Shown: piece by piece, positions 25,101-36,100 of the stretch
How the letters are laid out: each line of letters starts with the position of its first letter
Numbering within the stretch: the first letter of the stretch is position 1
Source: Syngnathus acus
Taxonomy: Eukaryota; Chordata; Actinopteri; Syngnathiformes; Syngnathidae
DNA: 64,000 nucleotides
Assembly: GCF_901709675.1 (NCBI RefSeq)
Contig: NC_051101.1
Location: 10,250,501 to 10,314,500 of the forward strand
Reading direction: 5' to 3'
Made by a program: the position numbers and the translations under genes
The notes under the pieces: generated by a model
Told to the model about the DNA's origin: nothing
Databases searched by the model: none
Seen by the model: the letters and a program-made list of their open reading frames with translations, nothing else

Positions 25101-26778
25101 GCTATTGTTATCATTTAATGCTAAAATGGCTTTCCTCACCTCTCGCTATCATGGTTTCACGCTTGGTTGAGGTAATAAATAAACCCGCGGCAGAAACAAT
25201 CTCACTGAGCTTCTGCTTGGCATAGCTTGTAATAAAACAGGATGAATGTGAATCCAAGTGATGTAAATAAGACTGTTTTGTTTTCTTTCAGCAGGGAGTG
25301 ATGAACGTGCGTGCTACTCTGAGGAACAGGAAGAGCACCAGTTTTCCAACGCGGAGGAGTCCGAGGACGATGATGACGACGATGATGACGACGACGACGA
25401 CGATGGGGAAGAGTCTCACGAGGAACCCCCTTCTTCCTGTTCATCGGATACCTTGCCGTCAACAGGGGGTCGCTCCAAATGCAGCGCTCGCTCCCCGCAG
25501 TGTACTCCGGAGCCCGAGCTAAGTCCGACCCCGGGTCTGGAGACCTCCCAAAGAGGGGCTCTGAACAGCAGACGAGCCGCTTCGCCGGGCAGCAGGAGAG
25601 CTCTGTTCTCCCGACGGAGCTGGAAGGCATCACCAAGGACCTTCTCCCCTAGCAGCGAGAGCTGTTCCCCCAGTCACAGCCTCTCCCCCCGCCTGGAGCT
25701 GTCCTCACCCATGCACAGCCTGTCCCCGAGAGCAGAACTACCCTCACCCGGGCGCCAAGTATCACCCTCCCCCGAAAGAGGACCGTCTCCCATCAGGCCC
25801 GTTTCGCCGCATCGTCCCAGCTTGCCGGGCTGCTACAGGTTATCACAAGCTAGGACCCCACCCTTGCCGATTGGAGTGCAGCAGCGGACCCTTGGATACC
25901 TTCCTTGGGACCACCACGGCACAAAGACTACTCAGATGAAAGTAGTAAGTCCTTTGCTGTACTTTGTATTCCTTCATTGATGTGCAGTTTTAATGTTCAA
26001 ACTACATAATGTTACTATAGTTTGTTATAAACACATAGGCTTACTATGCTACTGTATTTTAATCATTATGGTGCTACTGGGTGTAAGAAGTTTATCAGCC
26101 TTATATGTACAGGAAACACCTTTGTTTTAAATGACATTAGTAGAATGTTTGTTTCTGTGTATCCCCCTACAGGACAGAAGTGGCACTGCAACGGACAGGC
26201 ACTCATTGGCAGACACCTTCTTATTCCCGCCTGCTTTTCGTATTTCCACGTGCGAGGGTTATCCCGGCCACCGAGCAGCGGACAACATCTTCAGCCATCT
26301 TCCAATGCACTCGCAACAAGCCAAGGTCCCCTATTTGATGATTCCCATCGGTGGGATTCAAATGGTCCAAGCCAGGCCAAGGTCTAATCCTTCCACTCCC
26401 TTGACCCCGATGTCTCCTTCCGCGGAGGGGCCATCACCGGCCAGACTTGACTCACTCTGGGGCGGGACCCCAGGACCTCAAGGGAGTAGGACTCCTGGGA
26501 GTTACTGGCCAGTGGACTACCAGGCAGCAGGAAGCAGCCAGTCAGGACAAATCATGTGTTCCAAACTGGAGTTGGAGACCACGGACTCAAAGCAATATGG
26601 CAGCTCACAAAGCTCCGCCCACACGTGCAGGCGCGCTACTGAGTCGAGCCAACGTCGCAGCGAAGACGGACGCACCTTCAGTCTAGCAGCCCCTGAATCA
26701 GAGCGCCTGATTGGACAGCAGCCAGAGACTGAGAGCAGAGCGACGGTGGACGCAGCTAGAGAAAAGCGGAGCACCTAA
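16195..26778 (+). CDS. hivep3: HIVEP3-type ZAS zinc-finger transcription factor (Schnurri family)
   Basis: Large nuclear DNA-binding protein of the HIVEP/Schnurri family, whose paired C2H2 fingers bind NF-kB-like enhancer sites. Coding exons: 16195-18172, 18283-18572, 18647-20494, 20974-21116, 23758-23933, 24115-24216, 25292-25944 and 26173-26778. All phases agree and give 1931 codons, shorter than the roughly 2400 of human HIVEP3. The first ZAS finger pair lies at residues about 138-186 (C138/C141/H154/H158 and C166/C169/H182/H186), followed by an acidic stretch. A central C-x2-C finger is in exon 1 (17.87-17.93 kb). The second pair is at 1440-1490, after the GYKSNEEY and VRGRGRGKY signature, and is followed by a 13-Asp run and SP-rich repeats. 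The block [11 protein letters not shown] is a likely NLS. HIVEP3, not HIVEP1/2, is chosen from block similarity (for example [46 protein letters not shown]) and synteny. The acceptor at 25289-25294 is a tandem CAGCAG, and the donor at 25942 or 25945 is also ambiguous. Confidence 0.93.
20556..20775. mobile_element. Non-autonomous hAT-like element in hivep3 intron 3
   Basis: The element starts CAGGGGGTGTCAAAC and ends GTTTGACACCAATG, so its ends are inverted repeats of the hAT/Charlie type. Both sides carry CTCTACA (20549-20555 and 20776-20782), consistent with a target-site duplication whose exact edges are ambiguous by a few bases. The body has the GGGCCACATAAAATGATG block shared with the copies at 1.8, 13.1 and, inverted, 37.9 kb. 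There is no transposase frame, so mobility would need a helper in trans. Confidence 0.7.
21117..23757 (+). other. Largest hivep3 intron, simple repeats only
   Basis: A 2.64-kb intron between the exon ending in the IFEGG codons and the exon of the second ZAS domain. It contains T-rich tracts (about 21438, 22211) and a (GT)n run near 22560-22582. No other exon or RNA gene was recognised. Confidence 0.6.
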
Positions 26779-27700
26779 TTCGATGCATCTCCAACTTGCT
26801 TTTCCAGTCGCTACATTCGTCTTGTTTTTTTTTTTCCAATTGCTTTCTTTTTTATACAGTTTTCAATACTATTGTTAACTTAAATGTTTGTTCTTTGGCA
26901 ATATTCAGGTTTGTCATAAAAAATGCACTTTTTGTTTTCTTTGTGGAAAATAATGTTTCTGTAATGTATATATACAAGAATTATATATGATTATACACAC
27001 ACACACACACGATTGATACTGGTAATGCTACTGTCTGTTTGAATATATGTCAAGAGTAATACAAACATGTGTAAATGACCAAAATCTTAAATCAAACTGA
27101 ATTACTCCCCCCACTTCCACCCCCCCCTCAGTATTACTCCACTTATAGTTACTTGTGCCTTTTCTGTCCAGGTTTGTGTTTTGAGGTGTATAGTACAGAT
27201 AGAAAATGAGAAGGCTGTGAAATTTTATATTGGACTTTTGTGTCATCAAGGAAGATTTATATTTGGTGTTTTGTTTTTGTTCTTAATACTGTTGCTTTAA
27301 TTCCAGGGTAACCAAGAGTCACATCGACGATTTGTTGAAGGAGCAGCAGAAACTTGTCAAAGGAATTGCACTGAAGTTCTATTTTTTATTGTAAGAGACT
27401 TTGGATGAGAAATCTCCTTACAGGGAAGAGCGCTCCTTATTTATTGCTATTTGATGACAATGATCATTGTTTCGGAATTGTTGTTGTTGCTGTTGTTGTT
27501 TTATTTTTACTCTGTTCAACGGGAAAAGAATGTTTCCTTTTCTTACTTTTTTTCCATGATATTAATGCAATTTCAATTGGGGACAAAGATAAGGGATGGA
27601 GTTTGATTGGTACCGGCGGATTAAGTGCCCTGCAAATTTTACACAGCAAAATTTGCAGTCATTGGCAAAAAAATAAATAAAAATATTGCACCAAAGACCT
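26779..27700 (+). other. hivep3: hivep3 3' untranslated region with poly(A) signals
   Basis: AT-rich sequence after the TAA stop, with a (CA)n run at about 26994-27010 and TTGTTG repeats. Overlapping AATAAA hexamers at 27672-27677 and 27676-27681, followed by a GT/T-rich stretch, are the best polyadenylation candidates and imply a 3' UTR of about 0.9 kb. The true end is inferred. Confidence 0.55.
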
Positions 27701-27898
27701 TTGGGTTTGCCTTTTATACACTTGAGTGGAAATCCAAGATTTAAAAAATATATATATTCAATCTTTCATTACATTACTTCACAGTGTGCTCAGTTTTGTA
27801 ACTTTATTTTACTTCCCCTCATGAAAAAACAATTTGAGATGGACAGGTTGTAGGTGACATTAATGGTGGGGAAAAAGAATCTGATAAAATAGGTTTGA

Positions 27899-27911
27899 CC
27901 ACTAGAGGGCG
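27899..27911 (+). promoter_or_regulatory. Consensus CTCF-type motif between hivep3 and edn2
   Basis: CCACTAGAGGGCG matches the CTCF core CCASYAGRKGGCR at every position. It lies just after the hivep3 poly(A) signals and 1.5 kb before edn2. Occupancy is not shown by sequence. A second perfect match in the same orientation lies on the other side of edn2. Confidence 0.5.
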
Positions 27912-29356
27912 ATGTTCAATCATTTTTCTTGCCAATTGTAGCAATTCTCACACGAAACAGAAAGTTAGAAAACGAACAGCATGTTTGTGTCTGGACTGTT
28001 TTTCGACTGGGAGGACAGTGAGTGAACTCTCATCATTAAAAGTAAGTTACTTTTGTTCATATCCAAATTTGCGCTTGCCCTATTAGCATAGAAGCTAACA
28101 CAGCTATCGTGCGCTTCACCAAAACATTTGCAACCCTATTTCGGAGTATTTGCACACTCAAAAACATCCGCAACGCAATGTTTATGATTTCAGGGTTACG
28201 TAAATCTCATCCATCGCCAGCAAGTGCATGGACAAGTAATTTCTGCAACATGACACCCCATGGAGGTATTACATGTTGAAACCACTAAGCACCTGCTTCT
28301 TTTGCTTCTTTTTTGGTGTCCCTACTGTTGCATGCTTTCCGGAGGGTGGCCTTAATATGATGGGATGCCCGTGGAGAGCAGCACATCTGCTCTCTTGAGG
28401 GAACTGAACTTTTGTCCTCTGGAGCAAGAATGTGTTGTCAAACCTGTGATGATGCTGTGTTACCATGTCACACATTCCCCACATATGAGGAGCAATGTGA
28501 ATAGGTAAAGTGGATGTGGGAAGTGTCCTTTATCACTTTTATTTAAAAAGAAATCCCCCAATATATCATTTAAATAAACATGAAGTGACCTGTACAACAA
28601 TAGTTTGTTCAAGCATGATTGACTTGAATGGCTTTTTTGTGTAGAAGTCTGTCACATCCATCAAGTAGGGTAATGATTCATTTCCAAAGTAAAGTTCACA
28701 AGAGTCTAGACTATTAAAAAAGTGAATCACGGTGTTACAGACAGTTCAGCATCAATCTTTTTAAACTGTACATGCACAAATGTCTGACTAGTGACATTGA
28801 CCAATTGTGCGTATGTTCATACAAATGACTTGCAACTGAGACGTATCATACTTTATGAGATGTATTGTTTATTGCAGTATCCCATCATGCACCCTTCATT
28901 TATTTGTGATACTATGGAAAAACAGTCAGACTTCACTTGCAAGGTCATGTGTCAATCTATGATGATGTCATAGCTTTGTATGGGTGAAAAAAAAATGGCA
29001 CTACATCATAAAAAATGCACACAAAAAAATTATCTGAGTATTTGCAGTGCACTATGCTCCAATTAAGAAAGTGTTTACAGTAATGCTCGGTTTAGCTAGA
29101 TGAGAGAGAAGTTTGTAATATTATGGCAGCCTTTTGGTCACATCTTTAAATTTTGGGGGAAAATAATACTGTTGTCACAACAAAGTGCAAAACTATAACC
29201 GCAATATGCACATATAGTAAAATCAATACCTCAATACTGAGTATCCAAGTCAGAAATTTGGAATTAATCAGTGTTGTGAACACACATGAGGGGTGAGGGT
29301 CACCCATTGTGACTTCCCATGGCACTTAGAGGCGACTGTGGGCGGAGCCATTGTCA

Positions 29357-29383
29357 TGACGTCATGACTGAGGGAGTATAAGA
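29357..29383 (+). promoter_or_regulatory. edn2: edn2 core promoter: CRE plus TATA box
   Basis: A full palindromic CRE (TGACGTCA, 29357-29364) lies 12 bp before a TATAAG box (29377-29382). The start codon is at 29423, so initiation about 30 bp after the TATA box would leave a leader of only about 15-20 nt. CRE/AP-1-type control is established for endothelin genes in mammals. Factor binding here is inferred. Confidence 0.6.
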
Positions 29384-29422
29384 GTGTTAAACTAACGCAA
29401 CCCCAGCAGTGACAGCACAGAA

Positions 29423-30988
29423 ATGACCAATATGTACGTTAGCATTTTATTTTTCATCACACTTTGGGTGTCTCTTCAGCATGGTGAGTACACTTTTATC
29501 ATCTTTTTTTAATTATTATTATTATTATTTGAATAAATATCCTACAATATGATGTGTCCTGCATTTGACTCAAGGGGGTTACCTGCACTGCATCAGCTTC
29601 ACAAGTGTCTCATAAGGTCAGAAATGAACTTAGCTTGTGTTTTATTTATTTATTTATTTATTTGGTTGGAAGTCAGATCCTGAGTTACCAAGTGTCCAGT
29701 ATGTCACACACATATATTGTACACACATGGTCTGTGTGTGTTATTGCGTATATATTTATATGTAGTGTAGACATGCACTTTGCCACTCATGGCTGCAACA
29801 AGATTAATTTTTTTTGCTTGACAGTTGTGATAAATGTGCATCTTTTTGTCACTAACAGGCTCCGGGCACCCGCTGACGAAGTACCAAAATGGGCACGACG
29901 AAGTCAGAGCGGGAAGGCTAAGGACCAAACGTTGCGCATGTAGCAACATGCACGACTCCGAGTGCTACTACTTCTGTCACCTGGACATTATATGGGTCAA
30001 TACGCCCAGGTAAGTACAAAGAAGACAAAGGGTGACCCTATTGATTTGAAGCCAAATCTACATTATCAATGAATAATCAAATAGGTTGGGTGTGCAAAGT
30101 ATTAAAGAGCAAAGTCTTTGCTTATGACACATTATCATTGTGCCTTTGTTTGTGCAGTAAGACAACGCTTTATGGCCTCGGTGATGCTAAGGCACGGCGA
30201 CGAAGGTCTGCAGGCAGGTGCACTTGCGCTAACCTCTGCGACCTCATCTGCACTCGTTTTTGTTATCAACGGTGAGTGCTGATCAAAGACCTATTCAGTT
30301 TGGATTATTCTAGGTGTTTTTTTTCTGCAAAGTAAATATTTTCCCGCACGGGTGACTCGGGGTGGTGTCGTGTATCGTCGTCCTTGGCATTTCTATTCAT
30401 AGCCGTTGATGACACAGCGCTTTATGAACACACGTTTTAGGTCTCGATCGTCACACTAAAGACCACACACGGGGAAGAAATGTAGAAAAGATGACATGGC
30501 AACTTTGTGAAGTTGGAAGGAAAGAAGTCAGCCTTATTTCATATACTGCTGAGTGGTGGGCTTTGGGCGGTTCATTTGAAACATTTTAGTAGGCCTGTAA
30601 AGATAAGGTGTTCAGAGTTAATGTAAAACAAGTACAGGAAAAATAAAGAAGATAATGTGCGGTGTTTATACATGTTGAATGATTTGTTTGAATTTTGCAT
30701 TTTTTTTCCCCTCCAAAGCAAATAATAGAAATTATTTTGTTCCAGAAGGAAACATTTTCATCAAAAATCATTTCTTAACTGTACAGACAATGCATTTAGG
30801 ATCGCCAACTTGAAAATAAGGTCACCACCCAGTTGTTAAATATACAAGTAAACATTTTTTTTAGAGCAAACATCTTGCTTTCTTTTCGTTGCGTGAACTA
30901 ACAAAATAAATGCCATCTTATTTTCATTTTGTGTCCCCACAGAGATGTGACGAGCAGGTCCAAGAAAGTTGACTGTGCATCAGAGTGA
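29423..30988 (+). CDS. edn2: Preproendothelin (endothelin-2 type)
   Basis: Precursor of a secreted vasoactive peptide that acts on endothelin GPCRs. Coding exons 29423-29483, 29859-30009, 30158-30271 and 30943-30988 join in phase to 123 codons. Residues 1-20 form a hydrophobic signal peptide. A furin site (RTKR, 42-45) precedes the 21-residue mature peptide at 46-66, which has the CxC-x7-C-x3-C pattern and ends FCHLDIIW. The ECE site is W66-V67 (WVNTP). A polybasic RRRR (84-87) closes the big-endothelin segment. A second, endothelin-like Cys cluster follows at 92-106 (Cys 92, 94, 98, 102, 106), with one Cys more than the usual four. The mature peptide is divergent in its loop (A2, N5, H7, S9, Y12). 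Paralogue assignment rests on linkage to hivep3, rcc1 and oprd1. The sequence alone would not separate edn2 from edn1. The precursor is shorter than human prepro-ET-2. Confidence 0.88.
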
Positions 30989-31440
30989 GAGGGAAACAAA
31001 TGTCCCGTGGGACTAACACATCCAGCATCGGAACGAATGATGCTGCCGCTGCTGCTCAGATGGCGATGCGGGAAACCAGCTGACAGATGCAGCCGACGGG
31101 GAAGAAGTGAAAACGCCCCCGGGGATGTCCTTCCAGGAATATGTGGAAGGTGCAAAAAAATGACGGAGGTCTGCAAACACACCACGCAAAGCTGATGTCA
31201 AAGATAAGAACTGACAGGTCCAGAGCACTTTGGCGTCGCATGTCAAAGTGTCACCTCAGATGTCGAGCACACATGGAGACAGGAAATGCGTCATTCTTAC
31301 AGAAACGCAGTTTTACTCATTAGAATATAAAATGACTTATCAGGTGTCTTCAGGGGACTGTGGTCTAAAAATATAATTTTGAAGTACCTTTAAATAATTA
31401 CAGATTTTTTTTCTCAACTAGAATAAAGCGCATGTTTTGG
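30989..31440 (+). other. edn2: edn2 3' untranslated region
   Basis: Sequence from the TGA stop to an AATAAA at 31422-31427, followed by a GT/T-rich downstream stretch. No reading frame or repeat of note. Confidence 0.6.
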
Positions 31441-32978
31441 TTGCTTGTATTTTCACCTTTGACCTTTCCTGCTTTTGAAAAATGCCTCAATGAGAAAAAA
31501 AGGCTCAAAAGGTTCCAGGTGTGAAGAACGTTTGAGAATTTGGTGTCTGGCGACAGGCAAACACATCTGTGACTTCAAAAGGAGGCCCGGGATGGATGAG
31601 TGATCCCGGAATTCTCCACTAAATCAATAATAAGTTTACTTGCTACTCAGATTGGCGCAGCTGCTGTTATCACAAGCCAAGAATGCGGTGTTTTGCTCAA
31701 GGGGATGAACGGGAGGCTCGTACAGTAATGGCCTGTTGCCCTGTGTTTCTCTCTGATTGCTTGCACTGCGCATACCATGCGTGCAAGCTGGGCCAATGCA
31801 GCGGGAAAACAATCGCCACGGATTATTCATCTGCCACTTAGTCAAGAAGGAACACAAGCGGTAACCTGCTTTTGCTGTTTGACCAATATCTTCAATGAAT
31901 ACTCTCACGGGTTTTTGCGATTGACTCATATCCACACCTTTGACTGGCCTGTGTTTAGCTTTTATTTTGACAGTGACAAACTTATAGAACATGCTTGAGT
32001 AAAAAAAATTAAACTTACGTAACTGACTGACCTAGACACGGTGATCCCTCAGAGGGGTTCGTGTGTATGTTACCAGAAAGAGGGAAGTATGTCACCGCGC
32101 ATACTTCCTTACTGAGTTGACACTGACTGGAAAATGTGGGCCTCATTAGGTTCTGAAGGGAAGTGAAGGATTTTTCCCCAAATCTAATCATGTTTTTGTT
32201 TCAAAATGAACCATTTATTATGTTTCGTGCTCCATTATGAGTTGTTTTAATAGTAAGACAAATATCAAAACAGTGTAAGGTGTCTTCCGTGACTTAACCT
32301 GCTGTTTACCTGAGCCATCATTTGAACATAATGTCTATTTTAAAAAAGGATGATAACTCGTTTATTTACTTGTTTCCATTCACATAATAGAAAGTCGAGG
32401 CATCCTGCAGTAACAGCCCCAGATTCCACTTTGAATGATTGACTTTGTGCGTAAATTGGGACAACATTTTTATTATTTGAATAGTCATACTTTTTATTCG
32501 GTGATTTTATTCGAGAGTTTTCCAAAGTGAAATTGATGCCTACAACTGGGAAACAGCAGAGGTTGTTAGGACATATGTCCACTAGGTGGCAACGTCGAGC
32601 CAGAAGAGATGTGGCGTTTCCATAGAATAACTGGCTTAACCTCGATTAAATATAATCATATAGTTCTAAAACGCTTGATAATTAACCATCTAAAAACACT
32701 CAAATGCCAATATTGGTATATTTTAAAACGCTTTATGAGTTTGTAATATATATATAACCGCACAATGGCTGTCGTCAAGAGAATACAATATTGGTCTGAA
32801 ACGACACCAAATTGATCTGAATGGCGTCGATCTATTTGGGTGGAATTGGGCCTACAACATTCCTGTAATTTGCAAAAGGTGTAGTCGAGAAAAACACCTT
32901 GACGGTCGAGTGACTACCCAAGCTAGGAAGTTGGCTAACAATCCCCCACCCTCTTCCCAACCCGGATCGCTGGCTGCC
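31441..32978. other. Intergenic region edn2-phactr4
   Basis: No coding exon or RNA gene recognised. The stretch is AT-rich and contains one sequence of interest, the CTCF-type motif at 32579-32591. The open frames present are short and unsupported. Confidence 0.6.
32579..32591 (+). promoter_or_regulatory. Consensus CTCF-type motif between edn2 and phactr4
   Basis: CCACTAGGTGGCA matches CCASYAGRKGGCR at every position and has the same orientation as the motif at 27899. Together the two motifs bracket edn2 in a segment of about 4.7 kb. Confidence 0.5.
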
Positions 32979-33105
32979 CGCAATGCACTATGGGTAGTGT
33001 AGTGTTTACGCCACAGAGACGAAGCGTTTCACAGCGCCTACGCAAGCGCCGCAGCCTCCGTCGTGGACTACCGGGACCAACATGCCCAGCTCGGGATGGC
33101 TTCCG
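32979..33105 (+). promoter_or_regulatory. phactr4: Candidate housekeeping-type promoter and alternative first exon of phactr4
   Basis: A TATA-less CpG-bearing stretch. It contains the reverse complement of ACTACACTACCCA at 32991-33003, which fits the ZNF143/STAF-type core-promoter motif ACTAYRNNNCCCR. The segment ends in a strong donor (TTCCG|GTAAGT, 33105/33106). An ATG at 33096 leaves phase 1 at the donor, exactly what the phactr4 exon at 41161 requires, giving a predicted start Met-Ala-Ser followed by the shared DDESEK residues. An earlier out-of-frame ATG at 33082 would compete. Transcript evidence is needed to confirm it. Confidence 0.45.
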
Positions 33106-36100
33106 GTAAGTGCAAAGTGTTTGGACTTTGGGGTTTTGGGAGTATTTGAAGTGGGTGAAAGTGTCCTTTGGTGGAATGTCCTGGCCGATATTTTTACTTT
33201 GGCTGTAATTTGGGGGGAAAGAAAAGGAGGCGGAGAAAGAAGGTGAGTCACCGGCGAGTGCTTTGTGTAAACGGTTGCTTTGGAGGGAGGATAACAACCA
33301 AAATTGGCCGATCGAGACAACCTCGTCTCACCATTAAACATTCAAAAAGCGACATTATTTGTGTACCTGTAGCTTATTTTTCTCCGCTGTAAAACCGCAG
33401 GAAAACTTAACCTAGTTATTTTTATGGGTTAACGTCTACTACACGCCTTCAACTAAAATTCACACATTGCATGCGCAAACACACAACAAAGGGTGCACAA
33501 TGATGTGTGTGATATAGGGGGCGATTTATTTGTCTGATCAATAGTTGCAACGAGATTCGTGTGAATTTTGTGGCAAATTCGAATGATCGATATTGCATAT
33601 CTCGCCGCAAGGCCTCGGGTCGCGGCGACCTGTTTACTAGCCACCAGTAGGCTACAACGTCAAGCGTGAACGTTTATTTATTTACTCCGAATGTACTGCA
33701 TATTTCAGGAGTTTAGAGTCCAATTTCGGATTATGAATACCAAATCAAGACACGATCTTAAGTACCGTGTTTTGGTGTGTATGCGCGCACTATCTTGTTC
33801 TTTTTTTCGTGGGGAAAGTCAAACCTGTCGGTTGAAAAGATTCTGCAGAGACAGACATGTTGAGTCAGGTCATTGCTGCTCTCAACGCGTTCTTGGAATA
33901 ATTACCTGCGTGCGTTTTACTTTGAAAAGCTTGCCGGATGTTTTCGGTTTTTTCCCCTCTTCCTTTGGCTTGACTGGTCATTGTCATTCGCGTTTAGTAT
34001 CATTGCAAGCCCACTTGGCGCGAGGATCTTTGGCCGAGAGATGCAGGTCGATACCGGAAGCTTTTCTCTTCTGCACAACTTCGCTTGACAGCCGGAGTTC
34101 CGGGCTGTTTCATTCCCAGCTCGCTTTAAATCTCGTTATCCAACCAGGTAATTGTGTATCTTGTCGCCGAAATAAACCAGCCACGTCGTTGTGTTTGTAA
34201 AGTAACACGCTAGTAAAAGCTAATCAGCTGTCTTTCAAAGTGTCCACTCTGTCATACATTGATTTTTTTTCGTTTATCCGTTCCAGTATTGTATATTAAG
34301 GGCATGGCTATATATTGAATGTCATCTTGAGTTTATCATTTGGTTGAATTAATGTAAGGTATAAGTTGATAGTGCATGTGTTGTTGCATTGTCTTTGGTT
34401 GCTACGCTTGTTCTTGATTTTGTAGATCATCCACTATTCCAGCAACACCCCCCTGATTTAATGTTCCTCTGGCCTAATAGCTCCCGAAGTCAATTTGCCC
34501 CTCAGAGAAAATGTCTATTGGAACTGAAGCTCTTTCCATCCATTTCCAATTGGACGTTCCTGTGTAATGGGCCATTAAGAGGCAGCTATGACGGGTGAGC
34601 TGTCAGCAGGGCTTGATTGATTCGTACGGATGAGATTTAGCCAAGATTTCTAATTAAAAAAAAAAGCTATAGGTCTCTACTCAATCGTTTCTCGCCTGGT
34701 CAAATGTAAAGCCGCAGTGGAACCTCGGATTTTGTGATGGGTCTGTGCCAAAAGTTAAACTGAAACTAGGATGAATACCGAAGTAACATTTCCCATAGGA
34801 AATAATGTAAATCCAACTAATCTGTTCCACACACTCAAAATATGTAGAATAACTATTATGGTTTAATAACCAGCAAAGGTGAAATAAACAGCACTTTTAT
34901 TGTTACTGAAGACTCTGGAATAGAGTTTGATAGAGGGTGTGTTGGATGTGATTTGGGAAAGACCATTGGAAACTCCATGCTGCTCTTGCGATTGTTTGAA
35001 AAGCATGTCGGGTTTTTGGAGCTCATCTAAACTGGATAAGCATGTTCCCTTGGAAATGTAAGGTGCAACAACAGCTCCCACTTTTCAGTGACTGAGTGTG
35101 AGAATGTGGGAAATGTGAATTTTCTTGTGGTACAGCTTTGAAAGAACAAAAAATGGCCTTCCACTGTACTGTTTGCCTGTAAATGATGCCTTTTTTTTGT
35201 TCTGCATTGCAGTTTTGTAGGAGCTGCATCAACATGTTAATGATGGGGGACAAAATTGACTCATAGATTTTCTGCCTTCAGAAATGTTACCAGAGCTGTC
35301 ACTTAACGCTTCACACCAATCACACCCACCCAAGTGCTGGTGCTGACATTGTCACATATCTAATGATCTCATTGACTGACTGACACGTGTAATAATATTC
35401 GGCAAAAGGTGGACAGATGGCAGGTCATTTGTTGTACTTCCTATGTGACTATTCTGGTGGAACTCTGTACTTTAAAAAAAATTCAAGCCTATATTGTATG
35501 TAAAATGCCGATATTGTAAGTCACTGGGGGGCTACATAGCGCGATTCGACGATGGGCCGGACTGTAATGCAGGTGAAGCTACGCTAATGAAGAAACGTTG
35601 AACAAAGCACAGAGGAGCATTATTTGGGCTCCTGATGAAAGTGGGCCGCTGGTCCCTGCGGCACACATTTCTTTTCTGGGACGGGACCAGGCGATGACGC
35701 TCACCTGACCCTGATAGGAAACATCCTCATCCATTCTGTTCTTTAATGGGTGATGGCCAGATACAACTTCACATCTATCCGACGTTCTCAATCAGCTGTT
35801 CACCGCTTCATGTTATTTGCTCAGAGGTTAAATATCATTTAGTAGCGCTCAGAGAGTGTAGATAATGATTTTCCTTCCCTGAGTTGGTGGCCTTTGCACC
35901 CAAATCCTGAGCCCCGGGAGTGTGAAGCGGTTCTGCTATTTCAGGATGGCATAGCCGAGCCAGCTGCTGCCATTTCCTCTTTGTCGTAATCGAATTAACA
36001 CAAGTGTAGTGGTGAGGGTGTGTTCACTCCACAGATGGCCGCTTACATAGTCACCGCTTTAGGGATCGGTTTGTCATGTATGCTTTTTGCATGCCCGATT

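Noticed and set aside
25202-25636. 144-codon minus-strand frame over the hivep3 poly-Asp exon
   Set aside because: It is the antisense shadow of the hivep3 exon. The apparent composition comes from the GAC/GAT repeat read backwards.
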